Shown here in pieces: positions 17,084 through 26,403 of a DNA stretch of 64,000 bases. The stretch is from Labrenzia sp. PHM005 (lineage in GTDB: Bacteria > Pseudomonadota > Alphaproteobacteria > Rhizobiales > Stappiaceae), in assembly GCF_006517275.1 (NCBI RefSeq), contig NZ_CP041191.1:1607001-1671000 (forward strand), written 5' to 3'. The position numbers and the translations under genes were made by a program. The notes under the pieces are model-generated. The model was not told the origin of the DNA. It worked only from the letters and a program-made list of their open reading frames with translations, and ran no database searches. Each line of letters begins with the position of its first letter. Position 1 is the first letter of the stretch.

Positions 17084-17273
17084 CAGATGCCTTCGATCAT
17101 GCCAATGTGTTTCGTTTCGGGCCATTCTGGTGGCAAAGCGGTAAACAAATCCTCCAAGAGGGTCGAAAAAAGTTTCAGTTTTTCGATTGCGGCGCCCTGT
17201 GCGAACAGCCTACAAAATGCTTTCTAGTCCAAATGAAACGCCTTGACGTTTTTACCGATTTTCGGAGTGAACC

Positions 17274-19100
17274 ATGCCGTTGCCGCACCCTGTCCTTGCG
17301 CCTCAAACCTCTGGATCGGTGGATCTCGGTGATTTGCCGGAATGGAATTTGACGGATCTTTATCCGTCCGTCGACGCGCCTGAAGTCGCTGCAGACCTGA
17401 AGGAAGCGCTCGACCGGGCCAAAACCTTCGAAGTCTCCTATAAGGGACGGCTGGCAGATTTGGCAGAAAACAATGTTGCCGCCCTCGTGACTGCAATCCG
17501 GGCTTATGAGGACCTAGAAGATCTGATGGGCCGGCTGATTTCTTTTGCCGGGCTTGTTTACGCGGGTAACACCACAGACCCGGCCTCCCAGAAATTTTAT
17601 GGCGATGTGCAGGAGCAGATCACCACCGCCAGCTCACATCTCCTATTCTTTTCCCTGGAAATGAACCGGATTGATGACGGCATCGTCGATGCCGCTCTAG
17701 AAGACACACATCTCGCCCATTACCGGCCATGGATCGAGGACCTGCGCAAGGACAAGCCCTACCAACTGGAAGACCGGGTGGAGCAACTGTTTCACGAAAA
17801 ATCGGTTACGGGCAGCGGTGCCTGGAACCGCCTTTTCGATGAAACCATGGCATCGCTCACGTTCGAAGTTTCGGGTGATGAGTTGCCCGTTGAACAGACT
17901 CTCAATCTTCTGACAGACGTATCGCCAGACAAACGTGCCGAAGCCTCCAAGGCTCTGATCAAGACGTTTTCTGAGAACCTCAGCACCTTCACCTTGATCA
18001 CCAATACCTTGGCGAAGGACAAGGAGATTTCGGACCGTTGGCGGAATTTTTCCGACATTGCCGACAGCCGTCACCTGGCCAATCGAGTGGAGCGCGAAGT
18101 TGTCGACGCAATGGTCTCGGCTGTCCGGGAAGCCTATCCGCGCCTGTCGCACCGTTATTATAAGCTAAAAGCCAAATGGCTCGGCATGGACCAGCTCAAT
18201 ACCTGGGACAGAAATGCGCCGCTTCCGGATGCTGACACGCGCGTTATCCCTTGGGCCGAAGCCAAGGACACAGTGCTTTCCGCATATGAAACCTTTTCGC
18301 CGGATATGGCCGAAATCGCTGGACGCTTCTTTGACAAGGGCTGGATCGATGCGCCGGCGCGCTCCGGGAAGGCGCCCGGCGCCTTTGCTCATCCAACCGT
18401 TCCAAGTGCGCACCCTTATGTTCTTCTGAACTATCAGGGCAAGGTCCGCGATGTCATGACCTTGGCCCATGAATTGGGCCACGGGGTGCACCAGGTGCTG
18501 GCAGGGCCAAACGGTCCGCTGATGGCACCAACACCGTTGACCCTGGCCGAAACCGCAAGCGTTTTTGGCGAGATGCTGACATTCAAATCGATGCTGGCCA
18601 AAGCGGACAATCCGAAAACCAAAAAGGTCATGCTGGCGTCAAAAGCCGAGGACATGATCAACACGGTGGTCCGCCAGATCGCTTTTTATACCTTCGAGCG
18701 CAAACTCCACACCGAGCGGCGCAACGGTGAATTGACCGCTGATAAGATCGGAGAACTCTGGCTGTCTGTGCAGGGCGAGAGCCTAGGGCCTGCGATCAAG
18801 CTGAACGAAGGTTATGAGACTTTCTGGACCTATATTCCGCATTTCATTCATTCGCCGTTTTACGTCTATGCCTATGCATTCGGTGACTGCCTGGTGAACT
18901 CGCTTTATGCGGTCTATGAAGAAGCTGAAACCGGGTTCCAGGAGAAATACTTTAACCTTCTGAAGGCTGGCGGCACCAAGCATCATTCCGAGCTGCTGCA
19001 ACCGTTCGGGTTGGACGCTGCCGATCCTGACTTCTGGAAGAAGGGCCTTTCGGTCATTGAGCGGCTGATCGATGAGCTGGAAGCGCTGGACCAGGACTAA
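17274..19100 (+). CDS. pepF: Oligoendopeptidase F (M3 metallopeptidase)
   Basis: A 608-residue cytoplasmic zinc peptidase of the PepF/M3B group. The HELGH zinc motif is at about 399-403 in TLAHELGHGVHQ, with the third ligand Glu in LTLAETASVFGE about 25 residues later. The substrate-loop segment FIHSPFYVYAYAFGD is typical of PepF. It degrades short peptides of roughly 7-20 residues. The first 25 residues are poorly conserved. The next gene begins 17 bases after the stop. Confidence 0.94.
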   Translation: MPLPHPVLAPQTSGSVDLGDLPEWNLTDLYPSVDAPEVAADLKEALDRAKTFEVSYKGRLADLAENNVAALVTAIRAYEDLEDLMGRLISFAGLVYAGNTTDPASQKFYGDVQEQITTASSHLLFFSLEMNRIDDGIVDAALEDTHLAHYRPWIEDLRKDKPYQLEDRVEQLFHEKSVTGSGAWNRLFDETMASLTFEVSGDELPVEQTLNLLTDVSPDKRAEASKALIKTFSENLSTFTLITNTLAKDKEISDRWRNFSDIADSRHLANRVEREVVDAMVSAVREAYPRLSHRYYKLKAKWLGMDQLNTWDRNAPLPDADTRVIPWAEAKDTVLSAYETFSPDMAEIAGRFFDKGWIDAPARSGKAPGAFAHPTVPSAHPYVLLNYQGKVRDVMTLAHELGHGVHQVLAGPNGPLMAPTPLTLAETASVFGEMLTFKSMLAKADNPKTKKVMLASKAEDMINTVVRQIAFYTFERKLHTERRNGELTADKIGELWLSVQGESLGPAIKLNEGYETFWTYIPHFIHSPFYVYAYAFGDCLVNSLYAVYEEAETGFQEKYFNLLKAGGTKHHSELLQPFGLDAADPDFWKKGLSVIERLIDELEALDQD

Positions 19101-19117
19101 GGTGTGAGCGCTTTTTG

Positions 19118-20032
19118 ATGCATAAGCCAGCGCCCCCGTTTCAGCACACGCCGTATGATGGCACCAGCCTGCCGTTCACGATGGGTTTGAAACCGATTAC
19201 GGAAGAAACCTGGCTAGAGCCGGATCCGTTTCTGGAGAAGCATCTGGCAGAGAAGGACCGGCTGCTTGAGGCTGATCGGGATGCTGTGTTTCGGGCTGAA
19301 GATGGCACGAGAAACGCGCAATATGAAATCCTAACGCTGATTGTTGAAAACCTGCAGCGCCATCACGGTGCAACGTATTCGATTCGTAAGAACCAAGGCA
19401 TCATCAAAAGTACCGGCCGAACAGTCGATCTTGACGACGAGCCCGCTCTTCTGACGGCGGCGCGGCTGGTGCAGGAAGACCTTGTGCTGATGCGCCCCGG
19501 ACCCGACGGTTATCGGCTTGCCGCAGCCTGTCTGTGTTTTCCATCATCGTGGTCGCTGGCAGAAAAGTTCGGTCAATCGATGAGCGGGATCCACAAACCT
19601 GTGCCGGGCTTCAACGGACACCGTATGGGCATGATGGTGGCGCGGCTGTTCGACAATCTGAAGGCCGGCCAGTACGTCTGCCGTTTTAATTGGTCGATCT
19701 ATCCGGACGGTGAATTGCATCATCCGGAGGCGAAACAAATTGATATCGACAATGACGAGGCGGCGCTGCCGCGGTTGTTCTTACGGGTTGAACGGCAGAC
19801 CCTGCGGCGGCTGCCGAAAAGCGGCGATGTGCTGTTCACGATCAAGATCCATCACGACCCGCTGACCGCTTTGCAAAACCAGCCAAATCGTGCCGCGCTT
19901 GCAGCTCATCTCAAAGATCAATTGATGGGATTGGACCTGGATCAGTTGGCCTATAAAGGGCTGACACGCGGCCGGGAAGCCCTGGTTGAGGCGCTCGCTG
20001 AAATTGCAGCCGAAGTCGAAGGCGCCTTGTAG
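19118..20032 (+). CDS. DUF3445 heme-dependent oxidative N-demethylase family protein
   Basis: A 304-residue protein matching DUF3445. It begins PFQHTPYDGTSLPFTMGLKP and has CLCFPSSWSLAEKFGQSM, GIHKPVPGFN, FNWSIYPDGELHHPE and LPKSGDVLFTIKIHHDPL, the conserved blocks of the heme-dependent oxidative N-demethylases (HODM) that remove methyl groups from secondary amines such as dimethylamine. The proximal heme residue cannot be read with certainty. It is co-directional with and 17 bases after pepF, so a shared transcript is plausible. ATG 19118 is preferred over the adjacent TTG 19115. Confidence 0.85.
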   Translation: MHKPAPPFQHTPYDGTSLPFTMGLKPITEETWLEPDPFLEKHLAEKDRLLEADRDAVFRAEDGTRNAQYEILTLIVENLQRHHGATYSIRKNQGIIKSTGRTVDLDDEPALLTAARLVQEDLVLMRPGPDGYRLAAACLCFPSSWSLAEKFGQSMSGIHKPVPGFNGHRMGMMVARLFDNLKAGQYVCRFNWSIYPDGELHHPEAKQIDIDNDEAALPRLFLRVERQTLRRLPKSGDVLFTIKIHHDPLTALQNQPNRAALAAHLKDQLMGLDLDQLAYKGLTRGREALVEALAEIAAEVEGAL

Positions 20033-20129
20033 AAACGGTGCTTCCTCAGGCCGCAGACTGGATTTTGGCTGGCTGATCTATATCTATCGATCAAACGCGT
20101 GACTGTATCGTCGAGGAGCCTCTGAGTTT

Positions 20130-21509
20130 ATGCCGCAGGACAAGGACCGCGAAAGTAATCGTTTCAGTGCCCGTATGGGCCGCTACGCCAAGGTCGGGAC
20201 CAATATGGGCGGGATCGCAGCCAAGGTTGCCGGCGCCAAGCTTTTGGGCATGGAACTCGACAACGGCAAAAATGCTTCGGATCTCGCTGCGGCACTTGGT
20301 GGCCTGAAGGGGCCGTTGATGAAGGTCGCGCAGCTTTTGTCGACCATTCCGGATGCTCTGCCACCGGAATATACCACCGAACTTGCCAAACTGCAGGCCA
20401 GTGCGCCGCCGATGGGCTGGGCTTTCGTCAAACGCCGCATGCGGGCTGAACTTGGGGCAGATTGGCAAAAGAAATTTGACAGTTTTGACCGGGAGCCGGC
20501 GGCGGCGGCCTCTTTGGGGCAGGTGCACCGGGCAGCCGGACATGACGGCCGGGTGCTAGCGTGTAAACTGCAATATCCGGATATGGCCTCAGCGGTAGAG
20601 GCAGATCTTAAACAATTGCAGATGCTGTTTTCCCTGCACCGGCGGATGAAACCTGCGATCGATACAAGCGAAATCGCCAAGGAGATCAGTGCCCGGGTGC
20701 GGGAAGAGCTCGATTATTACCGCGAAGCTGCCCACATCGATCTTTACCGGAACATCCTTGAAGATGCTCCGCATATCCGTGTTCCAAGTGTCGTGCAGGA
20801 TCTGTCGACCAAACGTCTTTTGACCATGAACTGGCTGCATGGACGTCCGCTTTTGGATTACAAGGAACATTCCCAAGAAGACCGCAACCGTTTGGCTCAG
20901 ACGATGTTTCATGCCTGGTGGCATCCGTTTAGCCACTATGGGGTCATCCACGGGGATCCGCATCTTGGGAACTACACCGTGTTTGAAGAAGATGGTGTCC
21001 CATCGGGTATCAACTTGCTCGATTATGGCTGTATCCGGATCTTCCCGGACGCTTTTGTCGAGGGGGTGGTGGATCTTTACAAAGGGCTTCTCGAAGAAGA
21101 TCAGGATCGGGTCGTCTCGGCATACGAGCGCTGGGGCTTTCAAAATCTCAAAAAGGAGATCATTGAGGTCCTCAATATCTGGGCACGATTTATATATGGA
21201 CCATTGCTAACAGACCGGGTGCGGTCCATTGCCGATGGTGTTTCAGCGGCTGAGTATGGGCGCAAAGAGGCGTTCCGAGTGCATTCGGCCTTGAAGGAAC
21301 TCGGGCCAGTGACCGTGCCGCAGGAGTTTGTCTTTATGGACCGTGCAGCGATCGGTCTAGGCGGTGTTTTCTTGCATTTGCGGGCTCAGTTGAATTTCTT
21401 CCAGCTCTTTAATGAGCAAATCGAAGGATTTGAAGCTGCAAAGGTCCGCGACCGCCAAAGTGCTGCGCTTAAGTCTGCAGGTCTGCTAGGCGTTGGGGAA
21501 GCCGCATAA
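20130..21509 (+). CDS. AarF/ABC1/UbiB (ADCK) family protein kinase-like
   Basis: A 459-residue atypical kinase. The KxGQ region reads LMKVAQLLSTIPDALPPE, with Ala in place of the usual Gly, followed by the PAAAASLGQVHRA phosphate loop and the catalytic VIHGDPHLGNYTV and LLDYGCIRIF motifs. Family members support coenzyme Q biosynthesis through ATPase activity on lipids. In Alphaproteobacteria this short form has no C-terminal membrane anchor and is paralogous to UbiB proper. A GAGG site lies before the ATG. It ends 174 bases before the oxidase-subunit gene. Confidence 0.9.
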   Translation: MPQDKDRESNRFSARMGRYAKVGTNMGGIAAKVAGAKLLGMELDNGKNASDLAAALGGLKGPLMKVAQLLSTIPDALPPEYTTELAKLQASAPPMGWAFVKRRMRAELGADWQKKFDSFDREPAAAASLGQVHRAAGHDGRVLACKLQYPDMASAVEADLKQLQMLFSLHRRMKPAIDTSEIAKEISARVREELDYYREAAHIDLYRNILEDAPHIRVPSVVQDLSTKRLLTMNWLHGRPLLDYKEHSQEDRNRLAQTMFHAWWHPFSHYGVIHGDPHLGNYTVFEEDGVPSGINLLDYGCIRIFPDAFVEGVVDLYKGLLEEDQDRVVSAYERWGFQNLKKEIIEVLNIWARFIYGPLLTDRVRSIADGVSAAEYGRKEAFRVHSALKELGPVTVPQEFVFMDRAAIGLGGVFLHLRAQLNFFQLFNEQIEGFEAAKVRDRQSAALKSAGLLGVGEAA

Positions 21510-21683
21510 TAAAGCCAGTGGCTATTCTGCGGCAAAGCGGCACGACAGAACAGAAAAGAACCCTGCCACAAAACGTATCCTGTTGGAGCATAAGAAATCG
21601 GCAAAACCCCGCCGGAAAATATTGCTCAATGGCAAGGCTTTCTGTATGGATGACATCGAATTTCGATTTTCTTGGGGGACTTA

Positions 21684-21965
21684 ATGTCTAACGAAACTGC
21701 GCCGGCAATGGATTACGATTCGCACGAGCGGACCTACGAAGGCTTTATCAACTTCTCCAAAGTTGGAACCATCGCCGTTTTGAACATCGTGCTCTGTCTG
21801 ATTCTGTTCAGCTTCGGTGGCACAACGGCCGTTGTCTTTGGTGCGCTGATGGTGCTGGCAACGATCGTTGCGTCTGGCATTGGTGTTGCGCTGGGCGCGA
21901 ACGGCTGGGTACCGCCCGCAGTTATTTTTGGGCTGACCGGTGTCCTGTGCATTCTACTGGTCTAA
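21684..21965 (+). CDS. aa3-type cytochrome c oxidase subunit IV
   Basis: A 93-residue membrane protein. The N-terminal MDYDSHERTYEGFINFSKVG is the signature of the bacterial aa3 subunit IV family, which packs against the CtaD core; the rest has two to three hydrophobic helices. Most family members are 45-70 residues, so this is a longer form. A GGGGG site lies before ATG 21684; the in-frame upstream start at 21672 would sit inside that site. It is not next to other cox genes here. A terminator follows. Confidence 0.88.
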   Translation: MSNETAPAMDYDSHERTYEGFINFSKVGTIAVLNIVLCLILFSFGGTTAVVFGALMVLATIVASGIGVALGANGWVPPAVIFGLTGVLCILLV

Positions 21966-22031
21966 GCGATAACTGACTTGTCTCCTCAGCCTTTGAGTCT
22001 TCGGGACTTCAAAATGGGCAAGAGGTTCTTG

Positions 22032-22066
22032 AAAAGGCGCGGCTTTGGCGGCGCCTTTTGTTTTTT
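22032..22066 (+). terminator. Rho-independent terminator after the oxidase subunit IV gene
   Basis: A 9-bp stem, AAAAGGCGC (22032-22040) with GCGCCTTTT (22051-22059), is followed by G and six T residues. Confidence 0.9.
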
Positions 22067-22090
22067 CAATTACATTGTATAAGCCAGGCC

Positions 22091-22762
22091 ATGAACCAGA
22101 GTGCCCCGGCCCCCTTTGTCTACAATCCGCCACTTGAGCCGTATTTGTCCGTGCTCCACGTGGATGAGGATCTCTTGATCGTCGACAAACCCAGCGGGTT
22201 GCTGAGTGTTCCGGGCAAAGCTCTAGAGCACAGCGATTGCGTCGAATCGCGGGCTCAAAAGACCTACCCGGATGCGCGAATTGTACACCGGCTGGATATG
22301 GACACCTCCGGGGTCATGGTTCTTGCTATGAATGCTGCAGCTCATCGTCACCTGGGGCTGCAATTCGAGCGGCGCAAAACGCAAAAAACCTATCTTGCGG
22401 AAGTTTGGGGGCATATTGCTGAAGACGAAGGCGAGGTGGACCTGCCGCTCATCTGTGACTGGCCCAACCGGCCGAAACAGATGGTGTGTTTTGAAAATGG
22501 CAAGCCTGCCCTGACGAAATGGCAAGTACTGGACCGGAGAGACCAGACAACCCGGCTCCGCTTGTTTCCCTATACCGGCCGTTCACACCAGCTTCGTGTG
22601 CATATGCTGGCTTTAGGGCATCCGATCATTGGCGACCGCTTTTACGCGAATGGGGAGGCGCTGGCAGCTTCATCCCGTCTAGCGCTGCATGCTGAAAGCC
22701 TGACACTGCATCATCCGGTGGGTGGGGAGCGGGTTCGATTTGAGGCCGCATGTCCGTTTTGA
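22091..22762 (+). CDS. rluA: RluA-family pseudouridine synthase
   Basis: A 223-residue enzyme with the RluA-family catalytic motif HRLDMDTSG (catalytic Asp at about 69), upstream VDKPSGLLSVPGK and downstream TGRSHQLRVHMLALGHPIIGD. The length, lack of an S4 domain and the DMDTSG variant fit the RluA group that modifies U746 of 23S rRNA and U32 of tRNAs. Its specificity is inferred from these features. A 12-residue upstream extension is possible but crosses the terminator. Confidence 0.85.
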   Translation: MNQSAPAPFVYNPPLEPYLSVLHVDEDLLIVDKPSGLLSVPGKALEHSDCVESRAQKTYPDARIVHRLDMDTSGVMVLAMNAAAHRHLGLQFERRKTQKTYLAEVWGHIAEDEGEVDLPLICDWPNRPKQMVCFENGKPALTKWQVLDRRDQTTRLRLFPYTGRSHQLRVHMLALGHPIIGDRFYANGEALAASSRLALHAESLTLHHPVGGERVRFEAACPF

Positions 22763-22778
22763 AACAGGTTCACCTACG

Positions 22779-23384
22779 CTAAGCAGATTTTCGGCCGAGG
22801 TCTTCCATCTTTTTCAGCCACCCGGAAACCGTCTTCTCATTTGCCTGCTCGACCATTCCGAGAAGCGTGGAGCGAACAGGCGCAAATCCAATGAAGCGGA
22901 ATATGTTTCGCTCCAGGTTTTTGAGGCTGTGGGCGCCATACCAGAAACGGTAGACGAGGGCAGGCATACCCATGGTGACAATGATACGGGCCGATTTGCC
23001 TTTCATCTTGCCTTCGGGCCAAGCGTTGTCCGGCCCTTTTTCAAAAGCTGTGTCGTAGTGAAAAATCTGTTCCAGAAAGGCCTTTGTGTAGGCGGGCAAC
23101 GTGCCGAGCCAAAGCGGGTAAACCAGCACAACATGATCGGCGGCCAGGATGAGATCTCTGGCCGGTTCCAAAGCCGTTGGTGTCGGCTGGTCTTGGAATT
23201 CGGATGGTTTCTGTAGAACGGGGAAATCTAAATCCGCGATCCGAATCAAATTAGCTTTATGGCCGGCCCGTGATGCGCCTTCCTCGTAGTGGGCAGCCAA
23301 TGCATGGCATAGATGATGAGTGTTTGGATCCGGGTGGCCATCCAAAACGACAATTTGTTTGGGTGTGGTCATGACAACGCTCAA
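22779..23384 (-). CDS. NAD(P)H-dependent flavin oxidoreductase (flavodoxin fold, KefF/MdaB-like)
   Basis: A 201-residue flavodoxin-fold protein. VLDGHPDPNTHHLCHAL is the FMN phosphate loop; ADHVVLVYPLWLGTLPAYTKAFLEQIF and VTMGMPALVYRFWYGAHS are typical of NAD(P)H:quinone oxidoreductase relatives. It probably reduces quinones in two-electron steps to limit oxidative stress. It may start at the in-frame ATG four residues in (23372). It is convergent with rluA, 16 bases apart. Confidence 0.87.
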   Translation of the reverse strand: MSVVMTTPKQIVVLDGHPDPNTHHLCHALAAHYEEGASRAGHKANLIRIADLDFPVLQKPSEFQDQPTPTALEPARDLILAADHVVLVYPLWLGTLPAYTKAFLEQIFHYDTAFEKGPDNAWPEGKMKGKSARIIVTMGMPALVYRFWYGAHSLKNLERNIFRFIGFAPVRSTLLGMVEQANEKTVSGWLKKMEDLGRKSA

Positions 23385-23516
23385 GTGTTGCTGTTGACCT
23401 AAGAAATCTATCCTGCGTCAAAAAGGCCGTCCTTGAGACGGATCAACAGCGCGCGCGCGTTTCTATTCCTCTGGCAGTCCCGGGCAGATCGCGATGAGCG
23501 ATATTCGCGGAATTGT

Positions 23517-24386
23517 CTATTGGATTGTCATCTTGCTCGACTGCAACAAGTCGGGGCTTTCCGGATAGATTTCGGTCAACCGGTCTTGGCACAAATGCGC
23601 AATAATATGCAGCTCAACATCTGTCAGGGTTGCCGGGTCTTCATAGGAGAGCACCGGAGTTGGGTCCGTATCTGAGGCCGGTGTGTGCCGATTGACTTTC
23701 AAATCCGCTATCTCGCGCTGAATGTTCTTGAGACCCGAGAAGGCCTCCAGTTGACTGATCGCAGCGTCTTTATCTGCCAGAAACACTTCGAATTTGATCG
23801 GATGCAGCATGGCTGGAACACTCTCGAAGTTTTTCCGGCTGAGCGCGGCTATGACGTCGGTGTTGTTGATCCATTCTGTACAAGTCGCGATCAATTGATC
23901 TTCCGTGCTGATCAGCCCGAGGCTTTTCTGGGAGCGGACGACGTCAACAATGTTGCGATAGATATAAATGCACTTGAGGTCCGGTATGAAATCCGCGGCT
24001 TTGACGATGCTCAAGAAGGAGCTCTTCGGCGACTTGCAGGCCCAGACTTCTTTTTCAATGGCTTTTGTCGCTTCGTCGTAGTGTTGCTTGAAAAACATGA
24101 GTGCGCCAACCAATGCATGTTTCGGTAATTCGCCCGGAATTTCCAAGTCGGCTACACCAAAATCCTGATTTCCTGCCAGGAGATTTTGCAAATAGAAAGA
24201 CTGCAGATCTCTGTGCTCCTGGAGTGCTAGGCATTCTGAATGTGTAAATTCACTGAGCATCAACAGTCGGCGTGCCGCATCTGCTCCATAACAGATGCCA
24301 TTGTCCGAACTCGAGATTAGGCGTTGGATGAATGTGGCGCCTGAACACGCTGCTGGCGAGGAAACAATTATTGGGGAGTTGGACAC
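23517..24386 (-). CDS. Sulfotransferase-like P-loop protein, divergent paralog
   Basis: A 289-residue protein of the PAPS sulfotransferase fold. IVSSPAACSGATFIQRLISS is the phosphate-loop position, and IYIYRNIVDVVRSQKS matches the 3'-phosphate-binding segment. In the loop the Lys/Arg before SG is Cys and GTT has become GAT, so PAPS binding may be weak or altered. It starts with GTG nine bases after the stop of its neighbour, and its AGGA site overlaps that stop, showing coupling. The two genes are clearly paralogous over full length. The true substrate is unknown; both could be carbohydrate or lipid sulfotransferases. Confidence 0.72.
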   Translation of the reverse strand: MSNSPIIVSSPAACSGATFIQRLISSSDNGICYGADAARRLLMLSEFTHSECLALQEHRDLQSFYLQNLLAGNQDFGVADLEIPGELPKHALVGALMFFKQHYDEATKAIEKEVWACKSPKSSFLSIVKAADFIPDLKCIYIYRNIVDVVRSQKSLGLISTEDQLIATCTEWINNTDVIAALSRKNFESVPAMLHPIKFEVFLADKDAAISQLEAFSGLKNIQREIADLKVNRHTPASDTDPTPVLSYEDPATLTDVELHIIAHLCQDRLTEIYPESPDLLQSSKMTIQ

Positions 24387-24395
24387 TATGTTTTC

Positions 24396-25247
24396 CTAGT
24401 GGGAAAGAGAATCAGCCATCTCAGGGTACAGCTCATTCATGCGTGATTTGCAAATCTTGGCGATATTTTTAATTTCGTCACGAGATAGATCTGCAGGTTT
24501 AATATAATTGTTCGCGTTCCCTGGATCTGAATTCGAACCCGATGCAAAAGTATTGACTTTAACCTTAGCGACCTCCGGGTCGATCCCTTGTAGCCCAGAG
24601 AATTCCTGCAGCTTGTTTATCCCAACAGGCAAGTCCGAAACAAAATCCTCGTACTTAACAAGATGAAGGCGAGGTGTTCGCGCCGCATTTTCTGGTTTTG
24701 TCAACGGAAGGAAGGCTTGTGTATTTGCAACCCATTCTTTGCAGGAGAGTATGAGGTCGCGTTTGTTTTTGACCCAGCCCCTTGCTTTTTGGGATTTTAC
24801 GACATCAACAATATTTCGATAAACATATATACAGTTTAGGTTTGGTATTAGACTTTGCATTACCAGCAAATTGTCGATGGACACCCTGGGAGATTTAGTT
24901 GCCCAGATATCTCTCTTAATAGACTTCGCTGAGTTCTGATAGGATTCACAGAAGGCTTCGATACAAGATAATAAGGCGCCTTTTGAGTATTCGACCGGTG
25001 GCTCCAGTGCGGCCATCCAGAATTGTACATCTCCAGATTTTACTTTGTCCCAGTCGTATTTCTGGCCCTGCATTTGTTCTTCGATGGTTTGAAGCTGAGT
25101 TTTGGTAAAAATGGAAAGAGCCAATAAGCGTCTGGCTGTGAATTCACCGTAGCAGATACCATTGTCAGCGCTCGATATGAGGCGTTGAATTAAAGTTGTT
25201 CCACATCGAGTGGTGGGGGCGCCTACATAGATTGGGCAGTTTTCCAT
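24396..25247 (-). CDS. Sulfotransferase-like P-loop protein, canonical paralog
   Basis: A 283-residue protein. YVGAPTTRCGTTLIQRLISS has the usual Arg before C-G-T-T for 5'-phosphosulfate binding; YVYRNIVDVVKSQKARGW is the 3'-phosphate segment; a His/Lys-rich KYEDFVSDL follows. The sequence is visibly more AT-rich than its neighbours, in keeping with lateral transfer. First gene of a two-gene run with the paralog 9 bases downstream. No glycan or polyketide genes flank it, so the acceptor cannot be guessed. No signal peptide: it should act in the cytoplasm. Confidence 0.75.
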   Translation of the reverse strand: MENCPIYVGAPTTRCGTTLIQRLISSADNGICYGEFTARRLLALSIFTKTQLQTIEEQMQGQKYDWDKVKSGDVQFWMAALEPPVEYSKGALLSCIEAFCESYQNSAKSIKRDIWATKSPRVSIDNLLVMQSLIPNLNCIYVYRNIVDVVKSQKARGWVKNKRDLILSCKEWVANTQAFLPLTKPENAARTPRLHLVKYEDFVSDLPVGINKLQEFSGLQGIDPEVAKVKVNTFASGSNSDPGNANNYIKPADLSRDEIKNIAKICKSRMNELYPEMADSLSH

Positions 25248-25378
25248 AGGAGTATCCGCAAAGAATTAAAAGAAGATCAGATGAACTCATCCTGCTTTGC
25301 GGGAAAATGGAATGCAATAGACGTGGCCCGTTTCCGCAAAGAAAACGGGGAACTACTGGAATAGATTGGAGCGCTATT

Positions 25379-26200
25379 CTAGCCGCCGACGCGTCTCAGG
25401 CCTTCTCGGGCGATCTGGTTGGAATTGTCCAGGGTCAAAGCGCGGGTAAAGTTGCGGCGAGCATCTTTTGCGTTGCCCTGCATCTCCAGAGCGAGGCCTC
25501 TATTGGCCCAGGCGATAGACGAATCACGATCTAGATTGACGGCCATGGAAAGATCGGCAAATGCCGCGCTGGGATCATTCACGGCCAAATAGGAAATGCC
25601 GCGAGCAATATAGGGCGCACTGGCTTTTGGATTCAGGCCAATCGCAGTCGCAAAATCTTCGATGGCTTGCGCGTGCTGGTTCTGACCTTGGTAGATCAAG
25701 CCGCGGTTATAAAACGCCTTTGCATCACTGCTGTCGCGGGCAATGACCGAATTGAAATCGTTCAAAGCCGCGTTGAGATTGCCTTGCTGGCGGTAGATAT
25801 TGCCGCGGCCGATATAGGCGACATCATAATCAGGCTTGATGTTGATGGCGCGGGTGTAGTCGGAGACGGCGAGATCGTTTTGCCCAAGACGCCGGTAGAC
25901 CAACGCCCGGTTCGCATATGTCTGATAAGAGCGCGGGTTCAACTGCAGCGCCTGATTGAAATCTTCTATTGCCAAATCCAGTTTGCCGGCCTGGCCATAG
26001 GCGATGCCGCGTGTGCTGTAGGCATTGGCGTCTGACGGATTGGATTCAATGACAGAGGTCAGGGAGGCGATGTTCGTTGAAGAGCCGACAGAAGAATTGA
26101 CCGGAACACCCTGATAGACACCACCGCCCTGACAGGCGCTTAAAAGCGTCGCCATTGCGAGAAGGGCGGCGTGCGGCAGGTGTTTGTTTATCCGGCTCAT
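25379..26200 (-). CDS. TPR-repeat lipoprotein
   Basis: A 273-residue protein with a lipoprotein signal (HAALLAMATLLSACQGG; lipobox L-S-A-C, so Cys is acylated), a short Ser/Gly linker and about six consecutive TPRs from roughly residue 45 to the end (SDANAYSTRGIAYGQAGKLDLA, then SYQTYANRALVYRRLGQNDLA and similar). It resembles NlpI-type outer-membrane TPR lipoproteins that scaffold murein enzymes. The longer frame start at 26317 would leave the lipobox far inside, so ATG 26200 with a GAAAAGAG site is chosen. Confidence 0.87.
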   Translation of the reverse strand: MSRINKHLPHAALLAMATLLSACQGGGVYQGVPVNSSVGSSTNIASLTSVIESNPSDANAYSTRGIAYGQAGKLDLAIEDFNQALQLNPRSYQTYANRALVYRRLGQNDLAVSDYTRAINIKPDYDVAYIGRGNIYRQQGNLNAALNDFNSVIARDSSDAKAFYNRGLIYQGQNQHAQAIEDFATAIGLNPKASAPYIARGISYLAVNDPSAAFADLSMAVNLDRDSSIAWANRGLALEMQGNAKDARRNFTRALTLDNSNQIAREGLRRVGG

Positions 26201-26403
26201 CGGACTCTTTTCAGCAAAACGAAGGAACATGCCGTTCATCTGCCTCCAATTGGGCGGTAATGTGACTGCGCTTTCCGCTTCAAATGCGGTGGAGCAGATT
26301 TCCCCGGCAAACGCCAAAAAGCCGACCGATCTGACGGCCGGCCTCTCGGCATATTAAGCAATGTGCAAAAAGCATGCTGCCAAAAAGCACGCTCAAGCCG
26401 CAC

